A DNA stretch of 5,698 bases from Vitreoscilla sp. (GCA_014378125.1 JACMOG010000342.1:1-5698); one strand, 5' to 3'. Positions 1 through 5,698 are shown, numbered from the stretch's first letter. The notes: a model not told the origin generated them from the sequence alone. A program made the numbers and translations.

Positions 1-471
1 AGCTTCGACGACCTGCGCAAGGTACTGCCGGACGAGGCGCTCGAGATGCTGGTGCCGCAGGGCAGCGGGGTGCCTGCGTTCGACGTGGCGCGCACTTCCC
101 ATCCGCTGCGCATCCTGCGGCGCAGCATGCTCGATCCGCGGCGTCCGCTTCGTTCGCTGCAGGTCGCGATCTCGGACGCCGGTCCGCAACTGCAGCGCTG
201 GCGCACGGCCGACGTCGTCATCGAGCTGAAAAGCCCGGCGCTTTGGCCTCGCGTGGCCGACGTGCCGGCCACCTTTCGGCATCCCGCCGCGGTGCTCGCC
301 GGCGAGGTCGACATGCACAACGTCCCCGGCCCCTTCATCGTCGAGGCGCTGGACGGCGCGCCCGACTTCATCAGCTGGGAATCCGTGCGCGTCGATCTCG
401 GCGAGGGTTCCGATGCTCGCAGCCTGCTCAAGTTCTCGGCCAAGGGAGTGTTCTATGTCGGCTCGAAATGA
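1..471 (+). CDS. pilO2: PilO2-like type IVb pilus accessory protein (3' part; 5' end outside window)
   Basis: The frame is open from base 1 to a TGA at 469-471, giving 156 residues of a protein whose start lies upstream. The internal ATG at 46 is not the likely start because coding-like sequence (SFDDLRKVLPDEALE) runs in frame to the edge. The visible part is soluble and ends in a beta-rich stretch (FIVEALDGAPDFISWESVRV, then LLKFSAKGVFYVGSK), which resembles the C-terminus of the R64 PilO / PilO2 pilin accessory family. Family members are inner-membrane proteins of roughly 400-450 residues with a periplasmic C-terminal domain, so about a third is seen here. In this family PilO2 is thought to help align the inner-membrane assembly platform with the outer-membrane secretin. 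Its 3' end overlaps pilP by 17 bp, implying co-transcription. The name rests on weak sequence resemblance plus strong position evidence (directly before pilP-pilQ-pilR). Confidence 0.68.
   Translation, partial: SFDDLRKVLPDEALEMLVPQGSGVPAFDVARTSHPLRILRRSMLDPRRPLRSLQVAISDAGPQLQRWRTADVVIELKSPALWPRVADVPATFRHPAAVLAGEVDMHNVPGPFIVEALDGAPDFISWESVRVDLGEGSDARSLLKFSAKGVFYVGSK
444..448 (+). promoter_or_regulatory. Ribosome binding site deciding the pilP start
   Basis: GGGAG lies 6 nt before the ATG at 455, inside the end of the pilO2-like gene. It selects 455 over the in-frame ATG at 413, which would put non-signal-like sequence (MLAACSSSRPREC) ahead of a good signal peptide. Confidence 0.6.
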
Positions 472-931
472 TCGCATCCTGATGCTGGCCGGCGCACTGG
501 CGCTGGGCGCCTCCGTTGCCAGGGCCCAGACCATCGGGGACTACAGCCGGGCGCAGCGCCAGATGCTGGAGAACGCCATGAGCCAGGCGGCAGCTCGGTC
601 GGCGGCCGTGTCGGTGTCGGCGCCCGCCGCGGCCGTTTCATCGGTCCCGTCGCAGCCTTTGCCTGCGCCGCATCTCGGGCCGCCGACGCTGCCCGCGCTG
701 CCGACAGAGGTACGGGTCAGTGGCGTGTTCGCGTCCGGTGCTTCCTCCGAGGCGGAGGGAGTCGTCGATGCGACGGCTTACCTGCTGCAGGCCGGGCAGG
801 GCGTTCCGGGCACGCCCTGGCACGTGGAGTCGGTCGCCGTCGATCGCGTGGTGTTGAGTCGCCACTCCGGCATGGTGGCGACCGACACCGAAGTCGCCCG
901 CAAGGTCTTCGCGCTTCCGGCGTTGCGTTGA
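455..931 (+). CDS. pilP: Type IVb pilus biogenesis protein PilP
   Basis: A 158-residue protein with a Sec signal peptide: basic start (MSARNDR), hydrophobic core at residues 8-22, and a likely cleavage site after ARA at residues 22-24. A short helical stretch (residues 25-50), a Pro/Ala-rich linker (about 55-84) and a compact beta-rich domain (about 85-150) follow. That domain contains TEVRVSGVFASG and then VPGTPWHVESVAVDRVVL. This order (signal peptide, helix, proline-rich spacer, small beta domain with a 'V.G..G ... W.V..I....V.L' pattern) is that of R64-type PilP, a periplasmic protein needed for thin-pilus assembly and probably linking inner-membrane components to the secretin. The length is close to the usual 150 or so residues. 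The gene overlaps the upstream gene by 17 bp and pilQ follows after 7 bp. No lipobox is present. Confidence 0.85.
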   Translation: MSARNDRILMLAGALALGASVARAQTIGDYSRAQRQMLENAMSQAAARSAAVSVSAPAAAVSSVPSQPLPAPHLGPPTLPALPTEVRVSGVFASGASSEAEGVVDATAYLLQAGQGVPGTPWHVESVAVDRVVLSRHSGMVATDTEVARKVFALPALR

Positions 932-938
932 GCCGGCC

Positions 939-2702
939 ATGGGACTGCTCGAGATGTTGCGTCGTCGTGAACAGGCCGAACCGGTGGCGGCATCGCTGGC
1001 GTTGGCCCGCCGGCCCGCGGTGGCCGCCCCGGCGGCCAACTTCGATCGCGTGGAGGATTTTCGCGGGTCGGAACCGTTGCCCGAGGTACTGGCGCATTTT
1101 CACCAGCTTCCGCCATACCAGGCCTTGCTCACCGTCGGGTCCGAGGCGATCTACCAGTTGCCCACGATGCTGCACGACAAGCTGATCGCGCTCGATTGCG
1201 GCGCGCGCCAGGCCCGGCTCGTCCGGGCCACGATGCCGGCGGCCGACCGGCTGGCGCTCGATGGCACGGCCAAGGCCGTCAAGGGCGCGTTGCGGGCGCA
1301 CGGCTATGGGATCGTCGGCGAGCTGGTCGCGGAGCCACGCGTGCTCAAGGAGATCCTGCGCAATGCCGGTGCCTCCGGCAAGGCGGGCACACGCGGCGGT
1401 CCGATGCAGTTGTTCGAGCGCTGGATCGCGCTGGCCGTGCCCACCGGGGCGACCGACCTGCACATCGAGGTGCGGCGCAACACGGCCATCGTGCGCATCC
1501 GGGTCGATGGTCGTGTCGAGCCCTTGCCCGACGGACAGGGCGGACGCTACAGCCGCAAGGAGGTCGTCGATGCGATCGCGGCTGGCTACAACAGCACGCG
1601 CAAGGGCAACAACGTCTCGCAGTACAACGCCGACCAGTTCGTCGACTGCATGATCGATCTCGACCTGCCGGGCACCGCGGGCCAGCTGCGCTACCAGAAC
1701 GTCAAGGGCCGGCTCGGGCCGAAGACCGTGGTGCGCATCCTGCGCACGGGCGACGAGAACCGCATTCGTTTCGATGCGGCGGGCTACGCGGCCAGTCACC
1801 TGCGCCTGTTGCGCCTGGCCGGGCGCGCGGGCAAGGGCATCGTCCTGTTGTCGGGCGTCACCAGCTCGGGCAAGTCGACCAGCCTCAAGAGCTTCATCGA
1901 GACGCTGCCGGGGCTCGACCAGAAGGCGATCTACACGGTGGAGGATCCGATCGAGTACGAGATCGCCGGCGCCCACCAGATCGAGGTGCTGCGTGACCTC
2001 GGCAACGACGAGGAGACGCGGCGCCGCTACGCCGAGGTGATGCGCGCGCTGATGCGTTCCGATCCCGATGGCGTGATGCTGGGCGAGATCCGCGACAAGC
2101 TCACCGCGCTGTTCGCGCTGCAGATCGCCGAGACCGGCCACCTGGCGATGGGCACGGTGCATGCGCATCTCATCTCCAACATCATCCCCCGCCTGACCAA
2201 CGACCAGATCGGCGTGAGCCGCCAGGCGCTCACCGGGCCCAACATCCTCAACCTGCTGGTCTACCAGGCGTTGGTGCCCAAGCTGTGCCGCTGCTGCGCG
2301 CTGCCGACGCCGGTGGCCGTGCGCGTGGATCCCGATGCACGCGAGATCGATGAAGTCCTCCGGCGGCGCTTCGGCGTGGCCACGGCTCGCCTTCGCTGGA
2401 CGCGTCCCGAAGGGTGCGCGGCGTGCCAGGGACGGGGAACCCACGGCAAGACGATCGTCGCGGAGATGCTGCAGCCCGATCGCACCTGGCTGCGCCATGT
2501 CCGCAACAACGATGACGACGCCGCGCTGCAGCACTTCCGCTCGGCCGGCAACCGCCAGTTCGAGAGCGCGGACATGACCGGCAAGACCGTCTTCGAACAC
2601 GCGTTGTGGAAGGCGCTGCAGGGTGAGATCGACGTGCGCAACTGCGAGGAGTTCGACGGCTTCGAGCGCTTCGAGATCCTGTCGTGCCAGGAGCGGCCAT
2701 GA
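939..2702 (+). CDS. pilQ: PilQ, type IVb pilus assembly ATPase (GspE/PilT superfamily)
   Basis: A 587-residue cytoplasmic secretion ATPase that hydrolyses ATP to drive pilin polymerisation. The N-terminal about 150 residues are variable. A PAS-like N2 half follows (TDLHIEVRRNTAIVRIRVDG, about residues 171-190), then the motor domain. Its motifs are intact: Walker A GVTSSGKST at 306-314 (Lys312); Asp box TVEDPIE at 333-339 (Glu335, Asp336); Walker B region SDPDGVMLGEIRD at 374-386 with catalytic-type Glu383; His box ETGHLAMGTVHAH at 398-410 (His401, His408). A zinc-type tetracysteine follows, CRCC at 450-453 and CAAC at 493-496, as in GspE/PilB assembly ATPases. That and the neighbouring prepilin genes favour assembly rather than retraction. 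R64 PilQ is, from memory, somewhat shorter. The start at ATG 939, 7 bp after pilP, has only a weak Shine-Dalgarno match, suggesting translational coupling. The 3' end overlaps pilR by 4 bp. This PilQ is an ATPase, not the type IVa secretin of the same name. Confidence 0.94.
   Translation: MGLLEMLRRREQAEPVAASLALARRPAVAAPAANFDRVEDFRGSEPLPEVLAHFHQLPPYQALLTVGSEAIYQLPTMLHDKLIALDCGARQARLVRATMPAADRLALDGTAKAVKGALRAHGYGIVGELVAEPRVLKEILRNAGASGKAGTRGGPMQLFERWIALAVPTGATDLHIEVRRNTAIVRIRVDGRVEPLPDGQGGRYSRKEVVDAIAAGYNSTRKGNNVSQYNADQFVDCMIDLDLPGTAGQLRYQNVKGRLGPKTVVRILRTGDENRIRFDAAGYAASHLRLLRLAGRAGKGIVLLSGVTSSGKSTSLKSFIETLPGLDQKAIYTVEDPIEYEIAGAHQIEVLRDLGNDEETRRRYAEVMRALMRSDPDGVMLGEIRDKLTALFALQIAETGHLAMGTVHAHLISNIIPRLTNDQIGVSRQALTGPNILNLLVYQALVPKLCRCCALPTPVAVRVDPDAREIDEVLRRRFGVATARLRWTRPEGCAACQGRGTHGKTIVAEMLQPDRTWLRHVRNNDDDAALQHFRSAGNRQFESADMTGKTVFEHALWKALQGEIDVRNCEEFDGFERFEILSCQERP
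2689..2693 (+). promoter_or_regulatory. Ribosome binding site for pilR
   Basis: AGGAG sits 5 nt before the ATG at 2699, within the last codons of pilQ. It fixes the pilR start at 2699 instead of the in-frame GTG at 2684, which lies upstream of this site. The ATGA overlap at 2699-2702 points to stop-start coupling. Confidence 0.7.
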
Positions 2703-3829
2703 GATCGGCGCGCGCTCTCGTCGACTGGGTCGCCCTGTTCGACTTCCGTGCCACCCGGGCGGAGTTCTACCGCGATTTCGCCGAGATGTTCCATCGCAAC
2801 GAGGCCCTGGTGAGCTTCCTGGAGGGCGAGATCGCCAACGCGACCCTCACGCGCCAGCGCAGCCGGGCACGCGCGTTGCGGCTCGTGCTGCATCGGCACC
2901 AGGACGGCGAGCATGCGAGCCGGGTGTCGCACCTGCTGGAGGGCGTCGTGCCGCGCACGGACGCCATGCTGCTGGCGGCCGTCGACCGCGCGGTCGACAA
3001 GCCGCAGGCGCTGCGCGCGCTGGCCGTCGCCATCGAGAAGCAGCAGCAGATGATGCGGCTGATGCTGGGCTATTCGGTGCTGCCGGCCATCACGATCCCC
3101 ATCTGCTACGTGCTCATCGCCTTGCTGGGCAAGGTCATCCTGGTCATCGACGACGCGACGCCGGTGTATGCGCAAGAGGCGCTGTGGCAGGGCATGAACG
3201 GCTGGGCGCGGGACATTGCCGTCTACGCCGGTTCGTGGGGGCCGCAGACGGTGCTGGCGTTGGCCGTGTCGCTGGTCACGGTGTTGTGGTCGCTGCCGCG
3301 ATGGCGCGGTGCGTGGCGGCTACGCGTGGAGTCGTGGCCCGTCTACGGCCTGTACCGCGACTTCCAGGCGGGCATGCTGTTCAGCTCGATGGCGATGATG
3401 CTGCGCACCGGCGAGACGCTGAAGGGCAGCATCGACGACCTCACGCATCGCGCATCGCCGTGGATGCGCTGGCATCTCGGCCGCGTCGTCGACGCGCTCG
3501 ACGAGAACCCGACGGCGACGCTCGATGCCTTCCGGCGCGGGCTGTTGTCGCCCCACCTGTTGTCCCGTGCTTCTACGCTCAATCGTTCGAGCACCTCGTT
3601 CTCCGACGTGCTGATCCAGCTGGGCACGTCCGAAGGCGAACGGGTCCTGGCGCGCGTGAAGCGAGCGGCGGTCGTCGCCAACATTGCGCTGGTCGGCCTG
3701 TTCGCGTCGGTCGCCACCTTCATGGGCGTGGCGTCGATGACGGTGCCCGGGACGTTCGCGTCCCTGATGGAGCCTTCCAACCTGATGGCCCTTCGCGCGG
3801 CCTATGACGCGACGCATCCGCCGCATTGA
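2699..3829 (+). CDS. pilR: PilR, inner-membrane platform protein of the type IVb pilus (GspF/PilC family)
   Basis: A 376-residue polytopic inner-membrane protein, the platform on which PilQ acts and from which PilS subunits are pulled into the fibre. I see three hydrophobic segments: about 122-150 (LMLGYSVLPAITIPICYVLI onward), 184-200 (TVLALAVSLVTVLWSLP) and 325-349 (VVANIALVGLFASVATFMGV onward). These separate two cytoplasmic helical domains, the expected T2SSF topology. The second domain holds the family-like stretch WPVYGLYRDFQAGMLFSS followed by a MMLRTGETL turn (residues about 213-241), corresponding to the 'P..G ... la..l.tG..l' pattern of T2SSF domains. The first domain (residues about 20-115) is more divergent. 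Length fits R64 PilR-type proteins (about 350-400 residues). ATG 2699 is supported by an AGGAG site and the 4-bp overlap with pilQ. Stop is TGA at 3827-3829. Confidence 0.9.
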   Translation: MRSARALVDWVALFDFRATRAEFYRDFAEMFHRNEALVSFLEGEIANATLTRQRSRARALRLVLHRHQDGEHASRVSHLLEGVVPRTDAMLLAAVDRAVDKPQALRALAVAIEKQQQMMRLMLGYSVLPAITIPICYVLIALLGKVILVIDDATPVYAQEALWQGMNGWARDIAVYAGSWGPQTVLALAVSLVTVLWSLPRWRGAWRLRVESWPVYGLYRDFQAGMLFSSMAMMLRTGETLKGSIDDLTHRASPWMRWHLGRVVDALDENPTATLDAFRRGLLSPHLLSRASTLNRSSTSFSDVLIQLGTSEGERVLARVKRAAVVANIALVGLFASVATFMGVASMTVPGTFASLMEPSNLMALRAAYDATHPPH

Positions 3830-3868
3830 CGTTGCCGCCGAGGCCGGCGCGTCGTTCGACATCCCGCC

Positions 3869-3884
3869 CGCGCGAATCCGCGCG
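3869..3884 (+). repeat. Perfect 6-bp inverted repeat (GC hairpin) upstream of pilS
   Basis: CGCGCG AATC CGCGCG forms a 6-bp, all-GC stem with a 4-nt loop, about 50 nt upstream of the pilS start. No T-tract follows, so it does not look like a Rho-independent terminator. It could stabilise or help process the pilS mRNA, or be a chance product of high GC content. Confidence 0.4.
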
Positions 3885-3924
3885 CGTGCGGAGCCCGGGA
3901 CGAGGATCGTCCATCAACTGATCG

Positions 3925-3929
3925 AGGAG
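3925..3929 (+). promoter_or_regulatory. Strong ribosome binding site for pilS
   Basis: AGGAG within GAGGAGA, 5 nt before the ATG at 3935. It is the best-formed Shine-Dalgarno sequence in the window, consistent with high translation of the major pilin. Confidence 0.8.
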
Positions 3930-3934
3930 AAGTC

Positions 3935-4501
3935 ATGAAGTTCCGCCCCCATCCCCGTGGCCCGATCGCCGCATCCTTCCGTGGCTGCCAGCGCGGCAAC
4001 GCGCTCGTGTTCAGCATGCTGGGGCTGGTCATCGGCGGCATCACGCTGGCGCTGGGCATCAGCTACTACCAGAGCTCGCAATCCAATGCCCAGGTGCAGG
4101 GCACCATCAGCGAGATCAGCGCCATCATCGGCGGCGCGCAACAGAACTACGGGCAGTATGGCTACAAAGGCCTGACCACCGCCGTGGCCGTCGGGTCTCG
4201 CGTGATCCCGGACACCCGGGCGGACACCGGCGGCGCGACAGCCACCAACAGCTACTCCGGCGCGATCACGCTGGTCGACAACTCGGCTACCACGCCCAGC
4301 ACCGCGAAGCTGAGCTACGCCAACGTGCCGGCGGCGCAATGCACGCAATTGATCAACGGTGCGCAGAGCCTGGCGCGCCGCGTCACCATCGGCACCGCCG
4401 ACGTGAAGCCGCTCGACGGCGCGATCGACATCGTGCGGGTGAACACCCAATGCACTTCGGCCACGAATGTCGCGATCGACTTCGTGTTCGGCCGCACCTG
4501 A
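3935..4501 (+). CDS. pilS: PilS, type IVb major prepilin
   Basis: A 188-residue prepilin. It begins with a basic leader of 21 residues (MKFRPHPRGPIAASFRGCQRG), then a hydrophobic helix (about residues 22-45, NALVFSMLGLVIGGITLALG) and a Gly/Ser/Thr/Ala-rich globular domain. Cleavage is expected after Gly21, giving a mature pilin of 167 residues starting with Asn. The mature protein has exactly two cysteines (Cys136 in VPAAQCTQLI and Cys173 in VNTQCTSAT), which fits the C-terminal disulfide loop of PilS-family type IVb pilins. The helix leads into a segment (about 52-80) with IIGGAQQNYGQYGYKGLT, also like this family. Oddly, the usual Glu at mature position 5 is Phe. The start is supported by the strong AGGAG site. 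PilS forms the pilus shaft. pilV starts 3 bp after its stop, with no pilT or pilU between. Confidence 0.9.
   Translation: MKFRPHPRGPIAASFRGCQRGNALVFSMLGLVIGGITLALGISYYQSSQSNAQVQGTISEISAIIGGAQQNYGQYGYKGLTTAVAVGSRVIPDTRADTGGATATNSYSGAITLVDNSATTPSTAKLSYANVPAAQCTQLINGAQSLARRVTIGTADVKPLDGAIDIVRVNTQCTSATNVAIDFVFGRT
3989..4000 (+). other. Predicted prepilin cleavage site of PilS (QRG/N)
   Basis: Codons Gln19-Arg20-Gly21-Asn22. Prepilin peptidases cut after a Gly that follows a basic leader and precedes a long hydrophobic helix, and this is the only Gly in that context. The same QRGN is found in PilV. Confidence 0.65.
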
Positions 4502-4504
4502 GCC

Positions 4505-5698
4505 ATGGCGCCGCTTCGCCGTTCCCGCACGCATCAGCGGGGCAACGCGCTGGTCTTCGCGCTGCTGGGCCTGCTCGTCTCTGCGCTCGGCGCCGCCGGC
4601 ATGATCCAGGGCAGCCGCCTGCAGGCGCGGCGCGAGGCGGGCAATGGCGAGGCGACCATCCTCGACAACCTGCGCGGCGCCACCAACAACGCCATCTTCG
4701 AATCGATGGCGCTGGTGCAGAACGGCGCCGCCATCGGCAAGAACGGCACGACCGTCACGCCGGTCACCGTCGATGGCGAGCTGGTGTGGCAGCCCCGCAT
4801 CGCGGATCTGGTCGCGATGGGGTACCTGCCGCCCGGCTGGACCGCGACCGCCTCCACGCTGAACAACGCGCCTTACGCGATCGAGTTCAGGCGCGTGCCG
4901 GCCGGCTGCGTCGCGGCGGCGTGCAATATCGAGGGTCACGTCGTGCTCGAGGGCCCGATCCGATCCGGCGCCGTCGACACCGACGGAGCCGTCATCGGGC
5001 CGATCCTGGCTCGCATCGGCGCGGACTCGGGCGTGTCGCTGCCCACCGATCCCACGCGCATCGTGGGCTTCGGCAACACCTGGAGCCTGTCCAATCCGGT
5101 GGCGGGCCAGCCCGCCGGCGTCGTGGCCGTACGGGTGGGCACGGGGTCGTCGGGTTATGGACAGTTCGTGCGCATCGGCGACAGCCGGGATCCGAACCTG
5201 GCGGGCAACCTCACGGTGGCCGGCAACACGCTCTTCGGAGGCGGAGGCGGCACGCACAGCGAGTTCCGCTCGGCGCTGCAGGTGGATGCGCAGCCGGTGT
5301 CGGTGCGCAACGCGAGCGGTGCCGACTGCGTCTGGCTGCGGCCGGACGGCGTGGTCGACATCCTGTGCAGCGGATCGCTGTCGGCCACCTCGGGCGTCTT
5401 TCGCGACGCGTCGGGCCATGCCACGTCGATCGCGGGGACAGGCCTGGTCACCGGTGGAAGCGTGGCCGCTGACGGCGGGCTGGTCACATCCGCGATGACG
5501 GCGTTCGGCACGGACGATCCGAACGCGCTCGTCGTCAAGGTGGGCGACCTGTTCGTTCGCAATCCGACGGGCACCGCCTTGCTGCGCGCCGCGGCCAACG
5601 GCGATGTCACGGCGGGCAACGACCTCGTGGCCACGGGCGCCGTCCAGGGCCAGCGACTCACGCTCACGGGCGCCGTCAACGAAGGGGAGGCCTGCAGC
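4505..5698 (+). CDS. pilV: PilV-like minor pilin / tip adhesin (3' end outside window)
   Basis: An open frame from ATG 4505 to the window edge (398 codons, no stop), 3 bp after pilS with little Shine-Dalgarno signal, so probably coupled to pilS. It has a 13-residue basic leader (MAPLRRSRTHQRG), a probable cleavage after Gly13 and a hydrophobic helix (about 14-36). A PilV-type constant region follows: LVWQPRIADLVAMGYLPPGW (94-112), a close cysteine pair Cys135/Cys140, GPILARIGADSG (165-176) and a Gly/Trp segment (IVGFGNTWSL, 186-195). From about residue 234 the chain becomes a repetitive, Gly-rich beta region with a two-copy repeat and a five-Gly run (245-249). It stops at NEGEACS. In R64-type systems PilV sits at the pilus tip and its C-terminus determines recipient recognition, sometimes switched by a shufflon. 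That end is not visible here. Recognition rests on position, leader, and the constant-region pattern. Confidence 0.86.
   Translation, partial: MAPLRRSRTHQRGNALVFALLGLLVSALGAAGMIQGSRLQARREAGNGEATILDNLRGATNNAIFESMALVQNGAAIGKNGTTVTPVTVDGELVWQPRIADLVAMGYLPPGWTATASTLNNAPYAIEFRRVPAGCVAAACNIEGHVVLEGPIRSGAVDTDGAVIGPILARIGADSGVSLPTDPTRIVGFGNTWSLSNPVAGQPAGVVAVRVGTGSSGYGQFVRIGDSRDPNLAGNLTVAGNTLFGGGGGTHSEFRSALQVDAQPVSVRNASGADCVWLRPDGVVDILCSGSLSATSGVFRDASGHATSIAGTGLVTGGSVAADGGLVTSAMTAFGTDDPNALVVKVGDLFVRNPTGTALLRAAANGDVTAGNDLVATGAVQGQRLTLTGAVNEGEACS
4535..4546 (+). other. Predicted prepilin cleavage site of PilV (QRG/N)
   Basis: Codons Gln11-Arg12-Gly13-Asn14, followed by ALVFALLGLL. Identical at the protein level to the PilS site, but with synonymous differences in the DNA, implying processing by the same peptidase. 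Confidence 0.65.
5204..5698 (+). repeat. Two-copy imperfect repeat of about 84 residues in PilV
   Basis: Copy 1 spans about residues 234-317 (5204-5455) and copy 2 about 318 to the edge (5456-5698). Anchors align without gaps at an offset of 84: Gly234/Gly318, Gly240/Gly324, AL.V at 257-260 and 341-344, VRN at 267-269 and 351-353, Gly272/Gly356, Gly282/Gly366. With a two-residue gap the L.AT at 292-295 aligns with L.AT at 374-377. The repeat is visible only at the protein level and is diverged. It probably builds an extended beta-structured stalk before the variable tip. Confidence 0.55.

Larger units (their letters stand above)
3830..3934 (+). other. pilR-pilS intergenic spacer (105 bp)
   Basis: This is the only non-coding gap larger than a few bases in the window. 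It contains a GC-rich inverted repeat (3869-3884) and, at its 3' end, the pilS ribosome binding site. I see no convincing -35/-10 pair and no T-run after the hairpin, so neither a promoter nor an intrinsic terminator can be claimed. A major pilin is normally needed in far greater amounts than its assembly proteins, so a spacer exactly here would suit a processing site, an mRNA-stabilising structure or a second promoter; that is inference. Confidence 0.55.

Noticed and set aside
717..2600. 627-residue open frame on the minus strand, antisense to pilP/pilQ
   Set aside because: It is low-complexity and rich in Arg/Ala/Asp/Gln/His, as expected from the opposite strand of a high-GC gene. The + strand frame carries all ATPase motifs, so this is a shadow.
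2623..3807. 394-residue + frame overlapping pilQ/pilR
   Set aside because: Arg/Ala/Gly-rich translation without hydrophobic segments. The overlapping pilR frame has an RBS, an ATGA junction and three membrane segments.
3826..3831. TTGACG overlapping the pilR stop, as a possible -35 element for pilS
   Set aside because: No -10-like sequence lies at a suitable distance (the bases about 17 nt downstream are GC-rich), so a sigma-70 promoter is not supported.
3869..3884. Hairpin as a Rho-independent terminator between pilR and pilS
   Set aside because: The stem is GC-rich but is followed by GC-rich sequence without a T-run. Termination here would also cut off the pilin genes from the operon.
5237..5251. 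GGAGGCGGAGGCGGC as a DNA tandem repeat
   Set aside because: It simply encodes a five-glycine run in PilV. It is too short to claim as a functional or phase-variable repeat, and its length is a multiple of three.
3914..5419. 501-residue open frame on the minus strand, antisense to pilS/pilV
   Set aside because: Composition is dominated by Arg, Gly, Ala, Asp and His with no domain pattern. The opposite strand encodes two recognisable prepilins.
4339..5472. 377-residue + frame across the pilS end and pilV
   Set aside because: Arg/His/Gly-rich shadow that begins inside pilS. The pilV frame at 4505 has a prepilin leader and stays open to the window edge.
1..5698. CRISPR arrays, tRNA or rRNA genes, IS ends, toxin-antitoxin pairs
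   Set aside because: Nearly the whole window is coding for the pil genes, and I found no direct-repeat array, tRNA-like fold or transposase sequence.

Overview
The window is a compact run of six same-strand (+) genes that reads as part of a type IVb pilus operon of the R64 thin-pilus (IncI1 plasmid, pilL-V) type. In order it holds the 3' end of a pilO2-like gene, then pilP, pilQ, pilR, pilS, and a pilV-like gene cut off by the right edge. GC content is very high and third codon positions are almost all G or C, which fits a high-GC proteobacterium; Burkholderiales is my best guess, inferred from base composition and gene style only. Loci of this type are known on conjugative plasmids, integrative conjugative elements and genomic islands (R64, SPI-7, PAPI-1). 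This stretch may therefore lie in an accessory or mobile region, but no integrase, transfer or IS gene is visible here.

Layout: 1-471 is the C-terminal part of a PilO2-like inner-membrane accessory protein. 455-931 is PilP, overlapping it by 17 bp. 939-2702 is PilQ, the GspE/VirB11-type assembly ATPase, after a 7-bp gap. 2699-3829 is PilR, the polytopic platform protein, joined by an ATGA overlap. 3830-3934 is the only real intergenic gap (105 bp), with a GC-rich hairpin and a strong Shine-Dalgarno sequence. 3935-4501 is the prepilin PilS. 4505 to beyond 5698 is PilV, the minor tip pilin/adhesin, starting 3 bp after pilS and open to the window edge.

Working together: PilO2 and PilP should form part of the envelope-spanning alignment complex beneath a secretin, presumably encoded upstream. 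PilQ powers pilin polymerisation on the PilR platform. PilS forms the shaft, and PilV is the tip subunit whose C-terminus usually contacts the recipient or host surface. The most interesting points are these. PilS and PilV share an unusual prepilin processing motif (QRG/NALVF) that lacks the canonical Glu at position +5. No pilT (lytic transglycosylase) or pilU (prepilin peptidase) gene lies between pilS and pilV, unlike R64. PilV contains a two-copy repeat of about 84 residues. The window stops where the variable C-terminal (possibly shufflon) part of PilV should begin. I see no clearly novel system: this is a divergent member of a known machine.
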